Part shown: piece after piece, positions 17,053 through 25,741 of the stretch
Layout: each line of letters opens with the position of its first letter
How positions within the stretch are numbered: position 1 is the stretch's first letter
NCBI GenBank assembly: GCA_013204555.1
Contig: JABMNO010000036.1
Location: 1-64,000 of the forward strand
Reading direction: 5' to 3'
DNA: 64,000 bases
Source of the DNA: Chloroflexota bacterium
GTDB lineage: Bacteria > Chloroflexota > Dehalococcoidia > Lucifugimonadales > Lucifugimonadaceae
The notes under the pieces: generated by a model
Seen by the model: the letters and a program-made list of their open reading frames with translations, nothing else
Told to the model about the DNA's origin: nothing
Databases searched by the model: none
Program-made: the position numbers and the translations under genes

Positions 17053-17069
17053 GGCACGTTGCACGTGCC
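17053..17069. repeat. REP-like palindrome, second copy
   Basis: GGCACGT and ACGTGCC face each other across a 3-nt loop (TGC). It is a shortened relative of the palindrome at 2140-2161 and lies between two convergent genes. Confidence 0.5.
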
Positions 17070-17102
17070 CGGGAATCCGCGGTCGGTTGACTATCTGATC
17101 AG

Positions 17103-18362
17103 CTATACCAGCGCCGCGCCGGCCAGTTTCACCGGCGTACCGGACTGGATCACGTCCACCGACCGCTCCATGTTCGCAATGTCCTGCGATGGGTCGCCTT
17201 CCAGTGAAACCATGTCTGCGATCTTGCCCGGCTCGAGCGTGCCAACAACGTCTCCAACCCGGATGGCTCCGGCCGTCTCCTTTGTTGACGCAGCTATGGC
17301 TTCCCACTCGGTATATCCGAGTTCGATCACGAACGCGCGGGCGTTTGAGCCTGATCGTGCAAACGGTGCGGTGGCCATTCCCATGTCTAATCCAGTAGTG
17401 AAGCGGACACCCATCTCATGCATCTTGACCGCCGTCTCTATATTGTCCGCATCGGTGACAGGCGATGCTGCCACTGCGGTGTGTGGAGGCAACACCGCCT
17501 CGCCCGCTTCCTTCCTTTCAATTCCAATAAGGTGGTGGCCAAACGTAGGATCAACCCACTGGCCGTTGGCTGCCATCTTCTTGACGGTTTCAGTATCGAA
17601 GTCAAGCGGCTGAGTGACATCGGGGTGGTACCAGCGGGCGTGGATCAAGTGATGAATGCCAGCCTCAACACAGTTACGGACGCCCTGAGCTGCGAGTGTG
17701 TGAGCGACGATCTGCATTTCGAGCCGCTCAGCCTCCACAACTGCCGCACGAAGCGTCGAAGCCGGGTACTGAGGGGTACGTGGGTTGGCGCTGGGAGTGA
17801 ACATGCCGCCGGTGGCCATCATCTTGATGACATCTGCGCCCAACTTCTTCTGCTGCCGCACCGCCGTGACGACCTCAGCCTCAGTGTCGGCCTCAGTGCC
17901 AAAAAACCAGCAGTGGCCTGCGGTTGTGGTGATAGGCGTTCCAGCAAGCAGTAGCCGCGGTCCGGGGATCACTCCTGATCGGACGGCGTTGCGCACCTGA
18001 AATGCGATCTCGTTCTTGCTGCCGATATCTCGAAGGGTCGTAACGCCGCTGAGCAACGCGTCCCGAATGTTTTTTGCTGACCTGACCGCCAGCGTCTCAA
18101 GGCTCTCAGTAGTAACCAGGTCGTAGGCGTCCAGTGTGGCCGAACAGTGCATGTGGGCATGAGCGTCGATCAGACCGGGAATCAGCGACAAATCACCCAG
18201 ATTGTGAACCTCGTACTGGTCCGATACGTCTGACGGGAGCTGTTTCGCCGGAATCACACTCTCGATTCGGTCTCCATCTACAACCACCGCGTGGTCTGGC
18301 AACCAGCCGGTAACGTCGGCGTTGGCCACTCGTGCTGCGGTGAAGACCGATTTATTGGCCAT
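17103..18362 (-). CDS. Amidohydrolase family protein (imidazolonepropionase/prolidase-like)
   Basis: A 419-residue amidohydrolase of the metal-dependent TIM-barrel group. HAHMH (68-72) gives the first two metal ligands, K180 in GADVIKMMATGG is the likely carboxylated Lys, and AHT plus HHLIHARW supply later His. TGLDMG near 320 holds the catalytic Asp region, and VGTLEPGKIADMV is the usual C-terminal signature. Members hydrolyse cyclic amides, aryl dipeptides or organophosphorus compounds. The ATG start is preceded by GGGGAG. It is a single minus-strand gene divergent from the DNA methyltransferase. Confidence 0.88.
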   Translation of the reverse strand: MANKSVFTAARVANADVTGWLPDHAVVVDGDRIESVIPAKQLPSDVSDQYEVHNLGDLSLIPGLIDAHAHMHCSATLDAYDLVTTESLETLAVRSAKNIRDALLSGVTTLRDIGSKNEIAFQVRNAVRSGVIPGPRLLLAGTPITTTAGHCWFFGTEADTEAEVVTAVRQQKKLGADVIKMMATGGMFTPSANPRTPQYPASTLRAAVVEAERLEMQIVAHTLAAQGVRNCVEAGIHHLIHARWYHPDVTQPLDFDTETVKKMAANGQWVDPTFGHHLIGIERKEAGEAVLPPHTAVAASPVTDADNIETAVKMHEMGVRFTTGLDMGMATAPFARSGSNARAFVIELGYTEWEAIAASTKETAGAIRVGDVVGTLEPGKIADMVSLEGDPSQDIANMERSVDVIQSGTPVKLAGAALV

Positions 18363-18461
18363 GTGACTCCCCTGAAAGCTGGCTACAAGATTGGGCGGAA
18401 GGTTACCGTGGGGGCAACCTGTTCACAATACCTGCTGTTCACCATGAGATGCTGGGGATAG

Positions 18462-19322
18462 ATGCCACGCACAATTTACTTTGGAGACAACCTCCCCGTG
18501 CTCCAATCATTGGAGTCCGAGTCAGTCCAACTGATTTATATCGACCCCCCCTTCAACACGGGGAGAACGCAATCACTAAACCGAATGAAAAACGTTCAGT
18601 CCGAAAGTGGTGCGCGTCGAGGATTCAATGGCAGACGTTACGATTCCGAATCGCAGGGAGAGCTGCGGTACAAGGACATTTTCGATGATTACCTTGGATT
18701 CCTTGAACCGCGCCTTCTCGAAGCGCAGAGAGTGCTCAAATCAACCGGGACGATATACGTTCATCTGGATTATCGGGAGGTTCACTACTGTCGGGTGATG
18801 ATGGATGTCATGTTTGGTCGGGAGAATTTCCTCAACGAAATAATCTGGGCGTACGACTATGGCGGCCGATCAAAAGACCGTTGGCCAGCCAAGCACGACA
18901 ATATTCTTGTTTACGCGAAATCGATCGGACAGCATCTGTTCAACTACGATGAGGTTGAGCGCATCCCCTACATGGCACCGGGACTGGTGACGCCGGAAAA
19001 AGCGAAGCGGGGCAAGCTGCCCACCGACACGTGGTGGCACACAATTGTTCCAACTGTCGGAAAAGAACGAACAGGCTACCCAACCCAAAAGCCCCTTGGA
19101 ATCATTCGCCGAATCATCTCCGCATCATCGAACCCCGGCGATCTTGTGCTCGATTTCTTCGCAGGTAGCGGGACAACCGGTGAAGTCTGTCTCGAATCGG
19201 ATCGTGAATTCGTGCTGGTTGACTCAAATCCCGAAGCGATCGACGTGATGGAGAAGCGATTTTCCGGCAGGACTGACATTGAGTGGATTGGCGACGCTGT
19301 TTTGAAAAACAGCCCTCTCTGA
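18462..19322 (+). CDS. Orphan DNA methyltransferase (beta-class, DPPF motif)
   Basis: A 286-residue N6-adenine or N4-cytosine methyltransferase. The catalytic motif DPPFNTG (28-34) comes before the S-adenosylmethionine motif DFFAGSGTTG (231-240), which is the beta-class motif order. GYPTQKP (205-211) is also typical. The target-recognition part between about 130 and 200 is short. There is no restriction gene or specificity subunit nearby, so it looks like a solitary regulatory or housekeeping methylase. GGGGAT precedes the ATG. The recognition sequence is unknown. Confidence 0.88.
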   Translation: MPRTIYFGDNLPVLQSLESESVQLIYIDPPFNTGRTQSLNRMKNVQSESGARRGFNGRRYDSESQGELRYKDIFDDYLGFLEPRLLEAQRVLKSTGTIYVHLDYREVHYCRVMMDVMFGRENFLNEIIWAYDYGGRSKDRWPAKHDNILVYAKSIGQHLFNYDEVERIPYMAPGLVTPEKAKRGKLPTDTWWHTIVPTVGKERTGYPTQKPLGIIRRIISASSNPGDLVLDFFAGSGTTGEVCLESDREFVLVDSNPEAIDVMEKRFSGRTDIEWIGDAVLKNSPL

Positions 19323-19488
19323 TCGCATTTTCACCCCCAATTTGCCTGTAACTGCCGTATACGGCTTGCCGCCTCGTAATCCCGGTTGCATAATGTGCGG
19401 GCTTTGATCGAAGTCTGGGGGGAACGCGTTAGCGCGCGGAATCGAGATTTCGACGATGTGACGGGCATGTGAAAATTTCGCCCGGAGG

Positions 19489-19510
19489 AGGCCGTAGATA
19501 CGGCCTTTTA
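19489..19510 (+). terminator. Short intrinsic terminator or attenuator before the xanthine dehydrogenase-type operon
   Basis: GGCCGTA and TACGGCC form a 7-bp stem with a 2-nt loop, followed by TTTTA. It lies 170 bp after the methyltransferase and only 25 bp before the FAD-subunit start, so it could act as a leader attenuator as well as a terminator. Confidence 0.5.
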
Positions 19511-19534
19511 TCAAACCGGAAAGGAGCCTCTTCT

Positions 19535-20401
19535 TTGCATCCTTTTGATTTTGTTGCTGCCACCAGCGTGGCTGACGTTAATTCAGTCTTGGCGCAGCAT
19601 GGGAACCGAGCCCGTCCATTAGTTGGCGGCACAGATCTTCTCGTCCAGCTTCGGGGCGGCAGATTTGAACTTGATGCCGTTGTAGACATCAAGAGCGTAC
19701 CGGAAGCAAATGTTCTGGAGCTGAACGGAAGCCTCAAGATGGGTTCAGCCGTTCCTCTGGCGGAATTTTACGAAAACCAGGGTGTGCGAAACGCGTACCC
19801 CGGTTTGATTGACTGTGCTGAGCTCGTGGGTGGAATTCAGATTCAGTCCCGCGCAAGCATGGCTGGCAACCTCTGTAACGCAACGCCATCTGGCGACACC
19901 ATCTGCCCAATGATTGTCCACAGCGCTCAGGTTCACATAACCAGCGCAAAGGGCGATCGAACGGTTGCGGTGGAAGACTTCTGCACCGGCCCGGGCCGAA
20001 CCGTACTTGAGGACGGCGAATGGGTGTTGGATATAACGTTCCCGGCGCCAGCCTCAGGATTTGGTGCAGCATACGAGCGTTTTATCCCTCGAAACGAGAT
20101 GGATATCGCGGTAGTAGGCGTAGCCTCGTCCGTAACTCTGGATGGTTCCGGCAAGATTGCGGACGCTCGTGTAGCGCTCGCGGCAGTTGGCCCCACACCA
20201 GTGTTCATCCGTGACATAACAGCTCTGCTGGTTGGCAAAGAACCCACCGAGGAAAACTTCGTGGCCGCGGGGAAAATCGCTCATGACGCGGTTAGCCCCA
20301 TCACTGACATGCGCGGCACCATAGAGCAGCGACGACATCTCTCAGGCGTCCTTACACGGCGCACACTTACCAAAGCAGCAGAACGCGCGAAGGCGGGCTA
20401 G
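19535..20401 (+). CDS. FAD-binding subunit of a xanthine dehydrogenase-family molybdenum hydroxylase
   Basis: A 288-residue subunit from TTG 19535, chosen because AAGGAG lies 8-9 nt upstream and the family begins right at HPFDF; the frame is open further upstream but without a ribosome site. FAD-binding motifs are RPLVGGTDLL (about 26-35) and TPSGDT (about 113-118); the C-terminal CO_deh_flav domain follows (about 175-280). It passes electrons from the iron-sulfur subunit to an acceptor. It is the first gene of a three-subunit operon plus MoaD-like gene, immediately followed by the 2Fe-2S subunit. Confidence 0.9.
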   Translation: MHPFDFVAATSVADVNSVLAQHGNRARPLVGGTDLLVQLRGGRFELDAVVDIKSVPEANVLELNGSLKMGSAVPLAEFYENQGVRNAYPGLIDCAELVGGIQIQSRASMAGNLCNATPSGDTICPMIVHSAQVHITSAKGDRTVAVEDFCTGPGRTVLEDGEWVLDITFPAPASGFGAAYERFIPRNEMDIAVVGVASSVTLDGSGKIADARVALAAVGPTPVFIRDITALLVGKEPTEENFVAAGKIAHDAVSPITDMRGTIEQRRHLSGVLTRRTLTKAAERAKAG

Positions 20402-20402
20402 A

Positions 20403-20873
20403 TTGGTCGACAAAGTCCACGTAAAGACAACAATCAACGGCCAGGAATTTGAGTTCCTGGTTGAGCCGTACATGAGCCTTCTTGAGACGCTCAGGGACGT
20501 ACTAAACCTGACCGGCACAAAAGAAGGCTGCAATGACGGCAACTGCGGTGCCTGCACCGTCGAAATGAACGGTCGAATCGTTGACTCTTGCTGCGTCCTT
20601 GGCGCAGAACTCAACGGTGCGACGATCAACACGATTGAAGGCATGGCAACTCCAGAGGGACTACACCCGCTACAGCAGGCGTTCCTTGAAGAGGCCGCTC
20701 TCCAGTGTGGAATTTGCACACCAGGATTCCTGGTGTCAGCAAAGTCGCTTCTGGAGAAGGAGCCTGATGCTGACGAGCACCGTGTTCGTCACTGGCTTGC
20801 AGGCAACCTGTGCCGATGCACGGGTTACGACAAGATAATCAAAGCCGTCCAGAAGGTTCAGACAAGCGCTTAA
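20403..20873 (+). CDS. 2Fe-2S subunit of a xanthine dehydrogenase-family molybdenum hydroxylase
   Basis: A 156-residue ferredoxin-like subunit with both cluster sites. The plant-type cysteines lie in GCNDGNCGACTVEM plus a later Cys (about 40-62); the second domain has CGICTPGF and NLCRCTGYDKI (about 100-148). It starts with TTG one base after the stop of the FAD subunit. It carries electrons from the molybdenum site to FAD. Cysteine spacing is complete, so it should be functional. Confidence 0.93.
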   Translation: MVDKVHVKTTINGQEFEFLVEPYMSLLETLRDVLNLTGTKEGCNDGNCGACTVEMNGRIVDSCCVLGAELNGATINTIEGMATPEGLHPLQQAFLEEAALQCGICTPGFLVSAKSLLEKEPDADEHRVRHWLAGNLCRCTGYDKIIKAVQKVQTSA

Positions 20874-21032
20874 GCGCCAACACCTTCTGGAGAACGCCAT
20901 TCAAGATTGCCGACAGGCCCTTCATCACTGCGCCCCTGCCGGGTGGGTGAGATGTGGTCTGGTGGCTTCCGACTGATATCCGTACGGGCAGATTTCTATC
21001 CTGCCCGTACCAACAGCTAGAGGAGAACGCCA

Positions 21033-23309
21033 GTGGTAGCGACCCAGGAATATAAGGTCATCGGCACAAGGCCGATTCGCCACGACGGACTGGACAAAGT
21101 AACCGGTCGAGCCATCTATGGAGCCGACGTCAAACTCCCAGGCATGCTTTACGGCGCGGTTCTACGAAGTCCGCACGCCCACGCACGCATCAAGAGCATC
21201 GACACTTCCGCCGCCGAAGCGATGGCTGGTGTGATTGCCGTCATGACTGCAAAGGACATGCCGGAAGCGGGAGACGAACTCGTGGACCTTGGGGAGGGAG
21301 CCATCAACTTCTCCCACGCAAGCGACCACATCATGGCCATGAATAAGGCCAAGTTCAAAGGTCACCCTGTTGCCGCTGTTGCTGCAATCTCCACAAACGT
21401 CGCCCGCGAGGCGGTTGCCGCCATCAAGGTCGATTGGGAAGTGCTGAAGTCCGTAGTCACTGTCGATGAGGCGATGGCACCGGACGCACCAGCGATTGTT
21501 GATGGATGGGTAGGCGACGATCTGGGAGAGAAGTCACCTCTTCCAAACGTCGGCAGTCACTTCCGGCACGAGTTTGGCGACATCGAAAAGGGTTTCGCAG
21601 ACTCCACCACGATTATCGAACACCGGTATGACCTCGCCATGGTTCACCAGGGATACATCGAGCCGCACAACGGCACAGCTATCTGGGACCAGGATGATCG
21701 CGTCCGGGTCTGGACCAGCACACAGGGATCTTTCACCGTACGAACGCAACTTGCTGGAGTTCTACAGCTAGATGAGTCACGGATCAAAGTCATACCGACT
21801 GAGATTGGCGGCGGTTTTGGCGGGAAGATTCCAATCTACGTTGAGCCGTTGGCGGCGATTCTCTCCAAGAAGTCCGGCGGCAAGCCCGTTCGTATTCTCA
21901 TGGACCGGGCCGACGTCTTCGAGGCATCTGGCCCAACTCCGGGCGGATGGGTATCGCTCAAACTGGGCGTAAACGACGATGGGAAGATTATTGCCGGCGA
22001 CGCTGACATCAGATTTGATGCTGGCGGATTCCCGGGATCACCTGTTGGCGCAGCAGCAATGTGCATGTTCTCCTGCTATGACATCCCTAACACTCGGATC
22101 GATGGCTGGGACATAATCGTCAACAAACCAAAGACGGCCGCCTACAGGGCGCCGGGCTCAACTCATGTTGCATACGCCATTGAAAGCATCGTGGATGAGA
22201 TATGCGAGAAGCTCAATCTGGATCCGGTTCAGTTCCGGCTGGACAACGCTTCCAAAGAAGGCACACGCCGCGGCGATGGTCCCATCTTCCCGCGAATCGG
22301 CAACATTGAGACGGTGGAAGCCGCTCGCGACTCTGCTCACTGGAACTCCCCGCTGGACAAGAACCCGGGCAACGGCAAAGTCCGTGGCCGAGGTATCGCA
22401 AGCGGCTACTGGTTCAACGTTGGCCTCAAGTCATCCGTGAACCTCTCCGTGAACACAGACGGCACGGTGATGCTGATTGAGGGCTCCACCGACATTGGTG
22501 GCAGCAGGACTTCAATCGCAATGCAGGCTGCTGAGGTACTTGGAATCAGCGCTGAAGATGTCATCCCGACGGTTGTCGATACCGACAGCGTTGGCTACAC
22601 AGACGTCACCGGTGGAAGTCGAACCACCTACGCCACTGGTTTCGCAGCGTACAAGGCAGCCCAGAGCCTGATCGAAGAGTTGACTACTCGAGCTTCGACA
22701 ATTTGGGACATCCCTGAAGACGAAGTTGGTTTCGAGGACGGAAAGTTCTCGTCCAAGACTGACCCTGAACTCTCCATGACTTTCAAGGAACTCGCTGGCA
22801 AGTTGAATGAGACCGGTGGACCGGTTTCATCGACAGGCGCCGTTGACCTTGAGAACGCAGGTGGCGGCTTCGCCGTACACATATGCGATCTTGAGATCGA
22901 CCCGGAAACGGGAAAGACGGACGTTATCCGATACACGGCGGTCCAGGATGTGGGCAAGGCGATCCACCCGTCATACGTGGAAGGCCAGATGCAGGGCGGA
23001 TCCGTGCAGGGCATTGGATGGGCGCTCAACGAAGAGTACTTCATGAATGACGATGGTCAGATGGCGAACTCAAGCTATCTGGATTACAGAATGCCAACGA
23101 CACTTGACCTACCTGAGATCGAAACGGTTCTGGTGGAAGTTCCAAACCCACTTCACCCGTTTGGTGTCCGGGGTGTTGGAGAGCCACCGATCGTGCCGCC
23201 CGTTGCCGCGGTTGCAAACGCTATTCATGATGCGCTGGGAATCAGGTTGCGGCAGGCGCCGATGAATCCCGGACGTATTCTGGAGGCTCTAAAAGAGAAC
23301 AACGGCTAA
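21033..23309 (+). CDS. Molybdopterin-binding large subunit, xanthine dehydrogenase family
   Basis: A 758-residue catalytic subunit. IGGGFGGK (about 256-263) binds the cofactor, AAYRAPGSTH (about 369-378) is the active-site loop, and GVGEPP (about 712-717) carries the catalytic Glu. The loop is AYRAPG and not AYxCSFR of form I CO dehydrogenase, so it is better read as a hydroxylase of an aromatic, heterocyclic, purine or aldehyde substrate than as a CO oxidiser. The start is GTG behind GAGGAG. It follows the 2Fe-2S gene after 159 bp. The three subunits together form a complete enzyme. Confidence 0.93.
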   Translation: MVATQEYKVIGTRPIRHDGLDKVTGRAIYGADVKLPGMLYGAVLRSPHAHARIKSIDTSAAEAMAGVIAVMTAKDMPEAGDELVDLGEGAINFSHASDHIMAMNKAKFKGHPVAAVAAISTNVAREAVAAIKVDWEVLKSVVTVDEAMAPDAPAIVDGWVGDDLGEKSPLPNVGSHFRHEFGDIEKGFADSTTIIEHRYDLAMVHQGYIEPHNGTAIWDQDDRVRVWTSTQGSFTVRTQLAGVLQLDESRIKVIPTEIGGGFGGKIPIYVEPLAAILSKKSGGKPVRILMDRADVFEASGPTPGGWVSLKLGVNDDGKIIAGDADIRFDAGGFPGSPVGAAAMCMFSCYDIPNTRIDGWDIIVNKPKTAAYRAPGSTHVAYAIESIVDEICEKLNLDPVQFRLDNASKEGTRRGDGPIFPRIGNIETVEAARDSAHWNSPLDKNPGNGKVRGRGIASGYWFNVGLKSSVNLSVNTDGTVMLIEGSTDIGGSRTSIAMQAAEVLGISAEDVIPTVVDTDSVGYTDVTGGSRTTYATGFAAYKAAQSLIEELTTRASTIWDIPEDEVGFEDGKFSSKTDPELSMTFKELAGKLNETGGPVSSTGAVDLENAGGGFAVHICDLEIDPETGKTDVIRYTAVQDVGKAIHPSYVEGQMQGGSVQGIGWALNEEYFMNDDGQMANSSYLDYRMPTTLDLPEIETVLVEVPNPLHPFGVRGVGEPPIVPPVAAVANAIHDALGIRLRQAPMNPGRILEALKENNG

Positions 23310-23342
23310 CGTTAGAACCGGAGATTTCCTGAGGCGCGCATT

Positions 23343-23606
23343 ATGGCCAGGGTTTTCATTCCATTCGCTCTCCGGAAAATGACCGGTGGAGCAACAGACG
23401 TACAGGTCTCCGGGGCCACTCTTCGAGAGGTGATAGATAACCTTGAGGAGATGTTCCCGGGTACCAGGGAACGACTGGTCCAGGACGATCGGATCAAGCC
23501 GGGAATGGAGGCTGTGGTTGGCGAACAGCCAACCCGTGAAGGTCTGAGAGCGAAGGTGAGTGAAGACGTGGAAGTGCACTTCATTCCACACATCGCTGGC
23601 GGATAG
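23343..23606 (+). CDS. MoaD/ThiS-family sulfur carrier protein
   Basis: An 87-residue ubiquitin-like protein ending in GG, the C-terminal diglycine that is thiocarboxylated in MoaD and ThiS. The hydrophobic core pattern (ARVFIPFALRKMTGG, LREVIDNLEEMFPG, EDVEVHFIPHIAGG) fits the beta-grasp fold. It lies 33 bp after the molybdopterin subunit, so it probably supplies sulfur for the cofactor of that enzyme or a dedicated variant of molybdopterin synthesis. A ThiS or other sulfur-carrier role is less likely from context. No moaE is adjacent. Confidence 0.82.
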   Translation: MARVFIPFALRKMTGGATDVQVSGATLREVIDNLEEMFPGTRERLVQDDRIKPGMEAVVGEQPTREGLRAKVSEDVEVHFIPHIAGG

Positions 23607-23972
23607 CCGGGACAGAAAGAAAATAGAGACCGTACAAAGAAGAGTTCCCTGAGGCCCTCGATGGGCACTCTTCCGACGAGACACCCGGACCAGTTGGTTC
23701 GGGTGTCTTCGCGTCTGCCTCCAGGTAGATGTGCGTAATAGTGCAGCGGTCAGCTTGGCCGTTTTCTCCCTCAGGGACAATCGACAACCGCAAGTGCGAA
23801 TTGCTGGCATGTATTCGTGCACTAAATCGCGATCAAGGCTGGATCGGACGGTCGCCCACCAAGCTGACCAACGCCGGACTGTGAGCCTGGAGGCCCATCT
23901 GCGCGAGCCCATCAGTTCGGTGCAGATGGTTGGACAGGCGCATAGTGAATGCATTGGAAAGAGGAGGGTAAA
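23607..23972. other. Intergenic region after the molybdenum hydroxylase operon
   Basis: No supportable gene. It contains a dispersed repeat copy (23647-23668), the hairpin at 23679-23708, and the leader of the miniprotein gene at 23973. Open frames here on either strand have no recognisable product. Confidence 0.45.
23679..23708 (+). terminator. Hairpin ending the molybdenum hydroxylase operon
   Basis: AGACACCCG and CGGGTGTCT form a 9-bp stem around a 12-nt loop that can pair further (GACC/GGTT). It lies 73 bp after the MoaD-like stop. The downstream T content is low. Confidence 0.5.
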
Positions 23973-24173
23973 TTGCAAATATGTGTGTGCGGCCATCCGC
24001 ATGAAGAACACCGTGGTGGGAATCTCTGCGTAGCGATGCCATGCGGCTGTCGGGGCTTCCGCCTGGACTATCTCGACGAAGATCGTTCAACCAATCTACG
24101 GACGATTGACGCGTCAACTGTTCTGCTCGCCCGCGGGTGGAGCCGATTGGCAGCCCCGGTGCATACCGGGTAA
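23973..24173 (+). CDS. Cysteine-rich miniprotein (putative zinc-binding)
   Basis: A 66-residue protein starting at TTG 23973, 4 nt after a strong GAGGAGGG; the longer upstream frame would place this ribosome site inside the gene. The first half has the pattern CxCGHPxxEHxxxxxxC-x5-CxC (CVCGHPHEEH about 4-13, then C21, C26 and C28), five Cys and three His in about 25 residues. I know similar short CGH...H...C...CxC proteins in bacteria but no function. The second half is hydrophilic without motifs. It stands alone between intergenic hairpins and a Gfo/Idh/MocA gene. Confidence 0.65.
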   Translation: MQICVCGHPHEEHRGGNLCVAMPCGCRGFRLDYLDEDRSTNLRTIDASTVLLARGWSRLAAPVHTG

Positions 24174-24375
24174 TCGAATCGTGTTGCCACCGAAGTAATA
24201 ATCGGCCTATTTCAGCGGCTCCTGTTCACTCGGCTAAACGAGTCTAACGAGTCCGGAGTGCGCTGACAGCCGATGTCCAGATACAAAGGCGCTCTGATCG
24301 CACTGGCGTGTCGACAGGACGCCTCACTGCGCCTAATATCCCCGCTCAGACGCCAACTCAGTCGGGAGATCAACA

Positions 24376-25446
24376 ATGTCAAAGGTGCGAATCGGATTCA
24401 TTGGTGCTGGTCGTATCGCAGACCTGCACGCACGGGCATACGCGGACAATAATCAGGCAGAGCTGGCCGCCATTGCAGACCCGGCGCCGGACAGAGCCAC
24501 AGAGCGAGCTGCCGAGTGGGGCGCCAGTCTCGCCTACAGCGACTATCGAGACTTACTCGCGGACGACTCTATAGATGGCGTCGAGATCCTTTTGCCTCAC
24601 AAGCTTCACAGCGCTATTGGCATCGAGGCGCTGAACGCGGGGAAGGCCGTCTCGCTGCAGAAGCCGCCCGGTGTGAACATGGACGAAGCCGACAAGCTCT
24701 ACGCCGCCGCGAAGTCAGGCAAGCCGCTGTTTCGCGTCTTCGATAATTTCTTGAGTTACGAGCCGTTTAACGTGGCGAAATCGATTATCGACAACGGCGA
24801 CATCGGAGACCCGCTTCTGTTCAAGATCAGCGCCGTGTATGGCAAAGGCGTTGGTGGGTGGGAGATTCCCGAAGACGCCTCAGCATGGCGAGCCGATCCA
24901 TCACAGAATGGCGGTCCTCCTGCGATCATTGACCACGGTGCGCACATGGCCGCAACAATCGTCTCTTTCATGGGCCCGGTCGACAGCGTTCACACCTTCA
25001 ATGAGATGGGCGAAGGTGACGTGAGCGCAGGCCGCAGTGGTCCAATGACGATCACGTTCAGGTTTGCTGACACGCGACGGTTGGGCGTTTGGACGATGAC
25101 CGGCGCTCCAGAGATTGAGATTCCCACCGACTACTACCCGGGGGATGAGTTCATTGAGGTGACGGGCACCAAAGGCATCGTCTGGGTGAGCAGGTGCTCT
25201 GGCAAGCTGCTGGACGCACCCCCCGTCTCCGTACTCACAGGCGGTAAGATGCGCCACTTTGATGATATGGAAGTCGATTGGGGCGAGTCATTCAAAGCGG
25301 GAGGCCAGGAGTTCGCCCGCGCAATCGAGAGTGGATCTCAGGTTGATATGGACGCCGACATGTCCCGCAACGTCTACGCGTTCCAGCTTGCCGCCGTTAT
25401 GAGCGCCGCTGAACAGCGTGAAGTGAGCGTCTCAGAAATAGGGTAG
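24376..25446 (+). CDS. Gfo/Idh/MocA family oxidoreductase
   Basis: A 356-residue NAD(P)-dependent oxidoreductase with the Rossmann motif GAGRIAD (10-16). The position of the usual EKP motif reads LQKPPG (95-99), keeping the catalytic Lys at 96 but changing Glu to Gln. DHGAHMA supplies the active-site His region. Members oxidise or reduce sugars, inositols and sugar acids. GGGAG precedes the ATG. It lies alone on the plus strand; the next gene is on the other strand after 295 bp. Confidence 0.9.
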   Translation: MSKVRIGFIGAGRIADLHARAYADNNQAELAAIADPAPDRATERAAEWGASLAYSDYRDLLADDSIDGVEILLPHKLHSAIGIEALNAGKAVSLQKPPGVNMDEADKLYAAAKSGKPLFRVFDNFLSYEPFNVAKSIIDNGDIGDPLLFKISAVYGKGVGGWEIPEDASAWRADPSQNGGPPAIIDHGAHMAATIVSFMGPVDSVHTFNEMGEGDVSAGRSGPMTITFRFADTRRLGVWTMTGAPEIEIPTDYYPGDEFIEVTGTKGIVWVSRCSGKLLDAPPVSVLTGGKMRHFDDMEVDWGESFKAGGQEFARAIESGSQVDMDADMSRNVYAFQLAAVMSAAEQREVSVSEIG

Positions 25447-25498
25447 GCCTCGCACCGAGCCCGTAGATCGTTGACCATGATGGCCATCACCATCGCCA

Positions 25499-25538
25499 CC
25501 CTGAGAAGGGAGGCTCCACGACCAACGTGAGGGCTTCT
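25499..25538 (+). repeat. Dispersed intergenic repeat (CTGAG...GACGTGAG family)
   Basis: The sequence shares CTGAG, AGGG, GGCTCC and ACGTGAG in the same order and spacing with 45941-45979. A reverse-oriented copy is at 44536-44573. All copies are between genes. Confidence 0.6.
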
Positions 25539-25741
25539 GCCGGCTCATATTTCGCGAGTTATGTCATCAACGTGACACGTCCGGAACAAAGACCTCTCGA
25601 AACGTACGAGTTAGGTCTTGAAGGAATGCGCGCCGAGGCAATCCCGGCAGACGCCCTCACAGTCGCAAAGCCTCCTTCAGGGTGACATTCGGGGGTGGGT
25701 GCCGCAGTTAACGGGGCGATCGACGGTTTGACCATGCCCGC

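Noticed and set aside
21033-23309. Call as aerobic CO dehydrogenase large subunit
   Set aside because: The active-site loop is AYRAPG, not AYxCSFR of form I CO dehydrogenase, so a general molybdenum hydroxylase is the safer call.
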